Under the pieces are notes generated by a model. It was not told the origin of the DNA. It made no database searches and was given only the letters and a program-made list of their open reading frames with translations. The position numbers and the translations under genes were made by a program. Shown here in pieces: positions 55,428 to 64,000 of a DNA stretch of 64,000 nt. This DNA is from Cornus controversa. Lineage: Eukaryota > Streptophyta > Magnoliopsida > Cornales > Cornaceae. The stretch is from assembly GCA_026545225.1 (NCBI GenBank), contig CM048846.1:33863501-33927500 (forward strand), given 5' to 3'. Numbering within the stretch: the first letter of the stretch is position 1; the number at the start of each line of letters is the position of its first letter.

Positions 55428-56659
55428 TCATTGACCAATCTTGGGAAGAGAGAGGGAAAGGAATATGAGCACACACATGCATACCTGAAGTTGAGTTTCT
55501 GAATATATATTTGGCTTGTTATTCCCATGATTCTCAGCCAGTTTGTGGCTCTCGCTGAAAATCCATCTTTGACTAAATAAACTGCCTTTACTTGTTGGAA
55601 TGGAATACCATTCTAATGATATGCAACCTTGTTTAGAAACTGTACGTAAAGATGATGGAAGTGACTCCAATGTTTAAAGTCTTAAGCAACCATCCAACTC
55701 AAGAAATTCAAGCTTTGTAAGTTGAGTAAAGCTTGCTCGTAACCCAGCAAATTTGTTCCTGCTTAGATTTAGAGTCATCAACGAGTGAGGAAGATTGAGA
55801 ATGGATTTTTCATCTAAATTGTAGTTATCAAAGTCTAATGTTGTAAGGTCAGCAAACTGTGCAATGGGTGATGGTATTTTTTTTATGCCACTATGGCCAA
55901 CATGAGATACTTCAATCTCTCTATTTCACGATCAGTAAACTTTCAAACATTTTGCAATCCATCAAATCTAAATTGTTAAGGCCTTTGAGATGTTCAACCG
56001 ACGGAGGTAAATCTTTTATAATAGTTATTTTCAAGGAAAGATTCTCCAAACTCTTCACTTTACCAACAAATCTAAATTGTTAAGGCCTTTGAGATGTTCA
56101 ACCAACGAAGGTAAATCTTTTATAATAGTTATTTTCAAGAAAAGATTCTCCAAACTCTTCACTTTACCAATGTTGCACGTCAAATTTTCAAGCATTTTGC
56201 ACTCTATCAGATTTAGATGCTTAAGCCTTTTGAGTTGTTTAATCGATGGGGGTAAATCTTTTATACCAATTCCTACCAACATAAATTCTTCATTTTGCCA
56301 ATATTGTTTGACAAACTTTCAAGCATTTTGCATTTTGTTAGCAATAAACTCCTAAGCCCTTTGAGATATTCAAGGGATGAAGGTAATTCTTTTATTACAG
56401 TCTCACTCAAATCAAGCTCTTGTAAATATTCCATATCAAACTTCTCAAATTTTGAGCAGCCATGGAGACTAAGCAATCCGAGAGATTTCAAATTAATTCT
56501 TGTTGCAAAACTCTTCAGATTTTTACAATTATTGAAATTCAACTTAACGAGTCTTTTGTGAAATTCAATGGATGGATGAACCTCGACTAGACTTCTATAG
56601 CCTACAAGATACAATTTCTCTAAATATGGCAATAGGAACAAATTAGGGATTGAGATCAA
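55428..56659 (-). pseudogene. Leucine-rich-repeat fragment of a TIR-NBS-LRR-type resistance gene
   Basis: Minus-strand fragments with plant LRR spacing: LPYLEKLYLVGYRSLVEVHP, LVKLNFNNCKNLKSFATRI, LQELDLSETVIKELPSSLEY (56659-56273). Then IKDLPPSIKQLKRLKHLNLI and LENLTCNIGKVKSLENL (56282-56055). A C-terminal LPSSLRTVSKQGCISLEWY (55670-55600) is typical of the region after the LRRs. Frames change near 56275 and 56055 and stops fill 55680-55950. No TIR or NBS motif lies upstream, so it is a truncated relic. It contains a 105-bp direct duplication. Such receptors sense pathogens in the cell; this copy is unlikely to work. Confidence 0.75.
55967..56176 (-). repeat. 105-bp tandem duplication in the LRR fragment
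   Basis: tctaaattgttaaggcctt occurs at 55967 and 56072, and the following approximately 100 bp match with few substitutions. 105 bp is 35 codons, so the duplication itself keeps the frame. Confidence 0.9.
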
Positions 56660-57487
56660 TGAATCTTAAAACCTGTTATGATAAAAAAATATATATAAAA
56701 GAAAAGGATTATCTTCAATCAACTCAAGAGAAATACTCACGTATCATGAGAGAGAGAGTTTCGTGTTTCGTTAAACTTTCCTTCTTCCTTTCCGCAAATA
56801 AAACATGATTGAAATTCTTAAAAGAACAAGAAAACTAAAGGAAAGAGAAAAATTCTCAAAATAAACATTCACTGAGATCAGTGCCACATGTTCAATTGGT
56901 ATATCTAATTCTGCATTCATGAGATTTATCCAACTAAGGTGGGCCAACACTTGCCATATACGTATTTATTTACCACTGGACCCATTTACCATGAGTTTTT
57001 GCTCTTTTAATGTGAAAAGGCCTGATCAGCTCTTTTAATGTGTCATTCTTGTAGAGAGGTAGCATCAAGGGTATTGAGGACATTTCATGTATTTTCTATA
57101 ATGTCCTCTCATGCATAATAAGTTTTTTAGCTTGGCCATCTTTTTAAATGTTTACATTTTCCAGATCAGTGAATGCATTGCATTATAAGGTGGAAGAGTA
57201 GTTATGTCTTTTCACAGTTTGTGCATTAACATTAACACTCCTAAGTTGACTTCAAAAGTCAACTCGTATCGAGACTTCCAATGAAAAGCAGTTACATAAC
57301 CCACCGGACATAAAAAAGAAGGGGGAAAAAATTTTTCATATGCATAATTGGTTTTTAGAAGTTAAAGTCGATAGCTATTATGTGATTACATATATACTAT
57401 GTAGTCTAAGACTCTCATATGCAATAAATTATACATGTAATATCCAACATATCATATATATAGTCATATGTAATGTATATATGCAGA

Positions 57488-57488
<1 letters not shown>
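56660..57488. other. Stretch without recognisable gene
   Basis: Non-coding on both strands; the upstream part of the LRR gene is not found here. Confidence 0.5.

Positions 57489-57521
<33 letters not shown>
57489..57521. repeat. (GA)n microsatellite, about 16 units
   Basis: Uninterrupted gagaga run ahead of gagttctacc. Confidence 0.96.
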
Positions 57522-57523
<2 letters not shown>

Positions 57524-58183
57524 GTTCTACCAATTCTTCGTGACGTTCATTGGCTGACTTCTCTTGACTTTGCCTTTTCTATTGTTCTTCATCTAAGAAT
57601 CACGTTAACTTTTAACTATAATCGATAATTAGTCAAATGTATCAATTGATTAATTAACCAACAATTGTGGCACTGATAAGATTATTAGTTAAATGTTCTA
57701 AGAAAATATGATCGACGTACCCAACTCTCCCACTCTAACTCTCAATGTCTACTTGCTTGGCATGATGATTTTTTACAATATTTACTTGGTTAGAAACTTT
57801 TGTTTTTTTATGATGTTTTGACAATCTATTGTCCTATAAAATATGCCTAAAAGTGTATTAACTCATCTGACATCATGCAAAAAAATTATTATACCCTTTG
57901 ACCCTCTCTTGAGGTGCAAAAAAATATATTTAAAATGCAAAATTACTTAACTATCCATTATCACCATCATATTGTTCTCCAATTTTTCCAACCTCGGGTA
58001 GTAACCCACTTCCACCATTTCTCTGAAAATCACTCTTGCCTTGGGCAGATTGGGAGTCGTTCCCACCCCTCGAGAAAAATCTTCAAAACCCATTATTAAC
58101 CATATATACTCGAATCAAAGAGAAAACAAAAGTAATTGGTGTTGAATTTGTGCATTTGCAATTTTGCACTGTATACCTAACGA
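57522..58183. other. Stretch without recognisable gene
   Basis: No coding similarity. Plus-strand ORFs at 57914 and 58036 have no domain. Confidence 0.5.
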
Positions 58184-58210
58184 ATATATATATATATATA
58201 TATATATATA
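58184..58210. repeat. (TA)n microsatellite
   Basis: atatata run of about 13 units. Confidence 0.96.
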
Positions 58211-58243
58211 TTGAATGTTATGATTTATATGAATTTTTTTTTG

Positions 58244-58487
58244 TATGCGTTGAGTGTGGATTTGGGGATAGTGATTTGCAACAGTTGGGACTTGTTCGGG
58301 TGGTTGCTGGGTATTGAGGCGAGGTGGGGTAACTAGGGTTTGGTAGTGGTGATTTCAGAGAGCTTGGGTTTTGGTGGTTATGTGTGGTTGTGGGTAGAGA
58401 GGAGGATGGTGGTGGAGGGGAGAGAGTGTGTTGGTAGCGGTGGTGGTCGTGGGTGGCTGTGGCAATGATGGTAGGGGGGTTGATGGT
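58244..58487. repeat. G/T-rich strand-asymmetric tract
   Basis: About 240 bp in which the plus strand is almost free of C and rich in ggt, ggtg and gggg, ending exactly at the CACTA terminus. No ORF of note. Confidence 0.75.
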
Positions 58488-58488
58488 A

Positions 58489-58700
58489 CACTACAAGAAA
58501 AGTGAGTTTTTACGACATAACATTTACGACATTCTTATGTTTTACGTCGTAGAAAGTACTTTCTATGGTGTTCACAAGAAGCCCCTCGTCATTGATTTAT
58601 AAAAAGTCATGTTTTCACGAGGTTCAATCCAAATCCCAATAAAAATAAAGTTTTCATGGCGTGTTAAAAACTCCATTAATATTTGCATATATTAACAACA
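58489..58700 (+). mobile_element. CACTA (En/Spm-type) transposon terminus
   Basis: cactacaagaaaa at 58489 is the common plant CACTA terminal inverted repeat. Subterminal motifs ttacgac/gtcgta follow (tttttacgacataac, catttacgacattc, ttttacgtcgtag). The matching inverted end ttttcttgtagtg is not found downstream in the window, so the element is longer than 5.5 kb, truncated, or its other end has decayed. No transposase domain is recognised. Confidence 0.8.
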
Positions 58701-58972
58701 TATTTATTAAACTTTAACAGAATTCCTAGCTCCTCATGAATAAATACTAAAAATTACACTTCCATAGAGTTCTTAATCCCTCGTGAATAATAAATAAAAT
58801 TTTCCGCTCCAAATTTTTCCCTGCCGCTCCAAATTTCCACTCCTGCTAAACACACTCAGCCAAAGCCACACTCCTCCCTTCTCTCTCCAGGAAAGCTCAT
58901 TTATTGAAAATTTCTCTCTCCACTAAAACTCTCCCAAACTTACTCTCTATCATGTTCATTTACCAAATCACT

Positions 58973-59208
58973 AATGGCTGACGAAACAAACACTTTGTCT
59001 CTCATACCCTAGCAGCATCAAGCTAAGAATCAGTCACAATACGAACCAGAAATCACCGATTGAATACCAAAGCCCTAATCACATTGTCCTAATGGCTGAC
59101 GAAACCCACACTCTATCTCTTTATCCTAGTCGTAGCAAGCCAAGAAGCAGCCGCAATATGAACTGGAAATCACCAATTGAATACGATAGCACTCCATCGC
59201 GACTATAA
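58973..59208 (+). repeat. 118-bp tandem duplication with a short ORF, inside the CACTA element
   Basis: aatggctgacgaaac occurs at 58973 and 59091, and about 118 bp match at roughly 80%. The second copy has an ATG at 59092 opening 38 codons (MADETHTLSLYPSRSK...) to TAA 59206-59208. In the first copy the same ATG meets a stop after about 12 codons. The duplicated unit may be an old 5' exon; the function is unknown. Confidence 0.75.
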
Positions 59209-59317
59209 TTATTTGATTTTATACTGTATATCTCTCCATCTCTTTCTCTGTTTCATAAATTTCTCTCTCATATTGTCTATTTATCTACTCTCTCTCTTGT
59301 ATTAGAATGAATATAGT

Positions 59318-59349
<32 letters not shown>
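59318..59349. repeat. Compound (CA)n(TA)n microsatellite
   Basis: About nine ca units followed by about seven ta units. Confidence 0.95.
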
Positions 59350-62300
59350 GCATGTGATATTCCTGTGTTGTTTGTTTTTTAGTTTATTGAGACCATATTT
59401 TAAAGGTATACTATGGAAAAATACTACAGGACAACCATAAAACTCATCATCAGAACCATGGACATGTTGATATTGACGAATTGTGGGTGCCAGTAATGTT
59501 TGTTTTCATGTTCGTACCTCTGCTTAACCCTTTAGCTATCCATTTGTCAATCTATCCTTTTTCGTTATTAGTTTCTTGAAAATTCCTCTATTAATACTAA
59601 TGTTTGTATGATACAACATTTTATGTCTTATTATTTAATGGTATGGTTCCAGATACTTGAGAAAGTATACAAAAATTTGGATGATGCTACCAAAACACTG
59701 AGATTCATAGTTAAATAGTTAATGATATGGCTACTTGGAATATCACCTCATTTTAATAATGGATTGTCACAAATATAGTTAAGTATCATAAGTTACTTCT
59801 ATTCATTCAAACAAAATCCATCATCTATACATGCACATATGTATACATTGATATGCATGTAAACATAAATAAATATTAATGAAAATTGGATATTATTTAA
59901 GAAGAAGATAGTCAAGTGCTTTCAATTGGTTTATTATTATATTTTCTTTAATTTTAATTTAATTTTGTGATGAACATATCGTCAATAGCAGGGCATAGAC
60001 ATTTGGCCACTCAACAAATACATATTAAAGGACAATTGATTGATCTGCCTATCACAAATGAATTATAGGTCACTCATCAAATGCATTTAATAAATTTGAA
60101 TAGACAAACACACCTTATTTCATTTGTTTCTCTCTAAATCACATTTCGTTAACACATGTGCTCTGAAATGTTGGCATATAATTTGGAATGGGCTCACATT
60201 TAAAAGAGATCAGAGAGCAGTTTTTAAAGTAAGTTGCTGGAAAAATAAATGAGCTAGTCAGGCCTCCAACTAATCACTTTAGGCATTAACTAAGAGTGAT
60301 GTCCATAATGTTGTGGGACTTTTATTATAGGTATATTTGTTGTTCACAATATGCTATTATTTAAATGCAAATAATATATTATTGATTTTTTAATTTAATT
60401 TGCATACGGTTTATTTCTTAAACTTTTTGAAGAGAAAAAAAATAGTGGCATTCTAGTTGAAGTCTCAGAATAATCATTATGTAGTATGTGCAAATTATAT
60501 TAGGTGTTAATGTCTATTTGAGTCTAACCATGCCACTACTGAGTGAAACTATCATTGACTAGGACTATTTTATTATCTTATTAATTTCATAGTCTTAAAG
60601 AGATCTTTAATCATGGTTAACTAATTTAAACAACAAACATTTGATCGAGTCTTGCATCTTTTATTTCCTTGCATTTCTATTTTGTTAATTGATTTTGTTC
60701 CATTCTTATCGTCCACAATCCCAGACCAGTATCTTTTCTAGGCTTACACAATGTGAACTAAGCCACCTTAGTTGTAGTAACTGCCAAGTCAGGAACACTC
60801 CATAAGAAATTCCTCAAAACTTGATTTATTTTCTGTGTTTGTCTACTAAACCCATTTGGATATATTTTGTCAATTCATTCGGGTATTCTAGTTAAATTGT
60901 CTCAGTTAATAAAGTTTTTCATGAATTTCAAGTAGAATGAAGGCATAAAATTTTGATTAATTACCTACATTAAATGTTGAACTTGTAATAGTTAAGTGTT
61001 TAAACAACTTTTGAGTAGAATATATTTTACCTACTACAAGAATGATAACCATTAAGAAGGGTTATTGTTTGAATCCAATTGATTACAAGTTTTACTTACC
61101 TTGATAAACTAGTAAAGATTTTATTTAGTTCATTTTATTTGTTGATTGTTTTCACTAATTCTCTTGTTGCTCACTATTGTCCCTGAAATGATTTTAATTA
61201 GTGATGACTGCTCGGTAAGTGAAAATTGAAATATAATTCTTCTCAATTAATCTGAATTGAATGATGTGCTTCTATATATAAACTTGGTAATGAGAAGTAA
61301 TTCAAGTTAAATGCAAGTGGCATTGTTGAGGAATTTGTTTTATCCGATTTTCTTATCATATTCTTTTGCATATATACTCTACATTCTATCAGTTATATTC
61401 ATTTAGAAAGATCATTAAGAGGCTTTGTTCATTATACAATGTGCTTCTATTCTTTGTCCATTCGTAAAAAAAAAAAAAAAAACAAAGAGAGACTTCATTT
61501 TTTTTCGTTGTTCTCTTTCTCTGTTTTGTTCTTTTTCTGAAACAAAAAGTAATTTTTTCAACTAAATTACTTAGACACTTAGGCAACTAAATTGAACTTT
61601 ACTCTCTTTGTTCTCTTTTTCTATTTGTTTAGGCTTTACTTTAAGTGTTTGCCATATGTCTAGGTATCTTTTAATATTAATTGATTTTGCTAGAATATTG
61701 GTCATGTTGGTTGTTTAGCCTTATCCTCTACTTATATCAAAGATATTTGACTTAGAAAGTTAGTTTGAGTTATTTTTCTGATAGTTTTATAGAATTTTAG
61801 GATCCTCAATCCCGATCCTGTGTACCCCTCATCGATCCTAAATAGAATCCTTATCTTGACAACCTTGCTTTAAATGGCACGATGTAATTGCTTGATATCA
61901 TTTTATAATGGTGAAACTTATCATGCTACCTACAGCACTTCTTAGCTTAATAGATTTGGTTAATATCATTAGCTTACATTATAGCAATGATTTCTCACTT
62001 TTGAAACTAGGCATGGAATAGTCTTGTCATTGATGTGGATCACTTAGCTTTCATGTTTGTGCCTAACGATGCATTCTCTTGATTTATTTAGGGTTAATAA
62101 AAATTAATAGGTAGATAATTCGAGGTTTAGAACCTGAAGTTGCTTAGATACTGGAAGATAATACTTGTGAAATGATGTACAGGTTTCGCAATGCTTCTTA
62201 CTTAAGTAAAGATAGTAAAATCCATGCTCTAGTTGAATTAATAATGTGTGTTTTGACACAGTTTCAATACAAATGTAGGCAGAATTAAATCAATACATTC

Positions 62301-62999
62301 TGAAGTGTAATCTCTGATCAACTACTTACCATAGGAATCTTTATAATCTGTTTTCTTGAAGAGATGCAAACTAAGGAGTTTAATTGACTGAATAGGCACG
62401 AATCTACTCATTATTTTATTTTATTTTATTTCTAGGAGACAAATTGTTGTACATTTATAATGATAGCCATAAACATCATCTCTATGGGCTTGTACTAAGC
62501 ACCCAAGCTTGTATATCTAGTAATGCTTTTTTGCCCATCTAAACTCAAGTCATGTGGAAAAGGCACTACTTAATCTTACAGTTTTACTTCTTTTTGGGTT
62601 ACTAAAACCTAATCTTTGGTATTATTAGCACTACCATCCCATTCAAACCAGATTCATAATCAGTAATAGATTTGATTAACACACTAAATATCTCATTATA
62701 ATGATTCAAAAGGTCCTTCTAATGTGTTTTAGTTATTATTGAAAGATGATGGCACTCACATATGAAGAATATGCACACAAGAAGTATATACTTGATTTGT
62801 TCTAAATGGTAGATGGGAATTTCCTCAAAGAACAAACCCTTAACTTGACTATTTCACAGATCTGTTTCTGAATAGTAGGAGCGTCAGTATATCCATCAGA
62901 GAAAATCCTCTGATTTCTTTCAATCTAGATAAAATATACAGTGGTAGTAAACATAAGCATATTTATAACAATCACAAAGCTTTTGCACTTTAACACCAA
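59350..62999. other. Long AT-rich stretch without recognisable gene
   Basis: No coding similarity on either strand. An A run lies at 61467-61483 and (ttttatttta) repeats near 62408-62435. The minus-strand ORF at 61586-61389 is Lys/Phe-rich from homopolymers. Part may be CACTA interior, but nothing proves this. Confidence 0.5.
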
Positions 63000-63017
63000 C
63001 ATTGCCTAATTCACTGT

Positions 63018-63595
63018 CTATTGCCAATTTTGAGGAGGCCATTGCATACACGCTTTAGCTGCAACATAATGCCATATTCTAGAAGTAAAACCACAGTAAA
63101 TAAATAGATGTTCTCTCCTCTCAATAACCTCCCTGCAGAAAACACATTTGATATTAGTTTTCATACCCTTTTTCAATAATTTGTTCTGAGTCCATAATCT
63201 GTCCAACATGGTCAGCCGCATTATGAAAGAGTGTTTCACTATGTTTCCTCAGAACCAGATAATATCATGCCAAAGTACAGCTTCCTTCTTTGGCCTGAGC
63301 ATCTCTCATACTGATTTTATTGAGAAAATCTCATTTGTAGGAATCCAAAGCAACTGATCTTTAATAACAATTTTAAAGAATAATTCATAGTCATATTTCT
63401 TTTAATCTCCATGAGATCAATAGTATTGGTACTAGGCCAATTCAACTGATCATTATGCACAATGGTAGCCACATGAGCATCCCTGCTCAATCCAGAGTCA
63501 ATGACTACTCTATCTCCCCATTTCAGATTTATAGGCCCAATAGGCATCCAATAATCAAACCAAAGTGAAGAACCTTTATTTTTTGATTCCAACAT
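63018..63595 (-). pseudogene. LINE ORF2 C-terminal remnant (zinc-binding RT-associated domain)
   Basis: Minus-strand fragments: GSSLWFDYWMPIGPINLKWGD (63595-63317), typical of the segment between RT and C-terminus. Then RLTMLDRLWTQNKLLKKGM, CVFCREVIERREHLFIYC and RIWHYVAAKACMQW (63239-63018), the zinc-binding domain with CxxC...H...C. E7 has the corresponding region (WCDGLM, then CHSCY...H...C), but the sequences differ, so this is another LINE family. RT and endonuclease parts would lie to the right but are not seen before 64000. Confidence 0.82.
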
Positions 63596-64000
63596 ATTTG
63601 AACAATAGGCAAAAACTTCTCCTGATTAGCTAAACCACCTAATATTTCAAGCACCAATAATCATAAAGGAATTGTAAAAGGATTAACAACCACTCCTATA
63701 TAATGTGTTCTCTTGTATGTTTAAGTGGATTGTTTTTAGGAGGTGCACTATGGTGTGAGTAAAATTTCATCTATATGTGACAAATTTGTATGCCATTGTT
63801 TAATGTAAATACGACCTTGTTCTACTTGAAATTGTTTTTGATTGGTGAAATGGTTACTTGGCTAACTTTGAAGAAACATATCTTGTTGAGACATAGTACT
63901 GTTAAACTGTTTTAAGAACTTGAGAGAGCATTGCTATTGTAACTAATTTGATTCTTTTTGGGTGTTAAGTTTTATTTTAATAGTGGTTTGAAAATGTGAT
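63596..64000. other. End of window, nothing recognised
   Basis: AT-rich and non-coding. No continuation of the LINE reading frame could be identified by eye. Confidence 0.5.

Overview
The window is repeat-dominated nuclear DNA of a flowering plant, probably a dicot. It is AT-rich, carries Athila-, Tat-, Tekay- and copia-type LTR retrotransposons and plant L1-like LINEs, and the one host-like coding remnant (55.4-56.7 kb, minus strand) is a leucine-rich-repeat fragment of the TIR-NBS-LRR type. No intact host gene, tRNA gene, CRISPR array or bacterial-type operon is visible. Names used here: E1 to E7 for the main elements.

Left part. 1-528 and 13462-20672 form a non-coding, rearranged Tekay/Del-like complex (E2) with three LTR ends (15170, 19124, 20672). 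E1, a 12.9-kb Athila-like Ty3 element on the minus strand (529-13461), is inserted in its first LTR: 1420-bp LTRs, TSD cggct, tRNA-Asp-type primer site, Gag, Pol and a third ORF. E2 abuts a decayed Ty1/copia element (E3, 20673-about 24346, minus). Then come single-copy-looking AT-rich DNA, a Cassandra-type LTR with a 5S rRNA-like core (25277-25504) and a fragment of a gypsy-type transposon protein (25640-25933).

Central nest, 28914-54741. The outermost layer is E4, a Tat-lineage Ty3 element on the minus strand (311-bp LTRs, TSD attag) with a degenerate gag-pol, a second RNase H, a tandem-repeat 3' region and an antisense ORF on the plus strand. Two insertions split this antisense ORF: a 3.5-kb solo LTR (E5, TSD ttacc) and E6, an Athila-like element lacking RT and integrase (33896-46850, plus, TSD ctatc). 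The left LTR of E6 in turn carries a full-length LINE (E7, 34127-39340, minus, 15-bp TSD). By eye, LTR divergence is about 3.9% for E4, 1.3% for E6 and 0.35% for E1, which fits the nesting order of E4 and E6.

Right part, 54742-64000. The decayed LRR fragment, simple repeats, one terminus of a CACTA transposon at 58489 with a 118-bp internal duplication, and the 3' end of another LINE ORF2 (63.0-63.6 kb). I see no novel host system. The most unusual signals are clusters of CGATCGATCG-type palindromes in two related Athila elements, an intron-containing antisense ORF whose frame survives at both insertion junctions, and a very young but coding-dead Athila copy.
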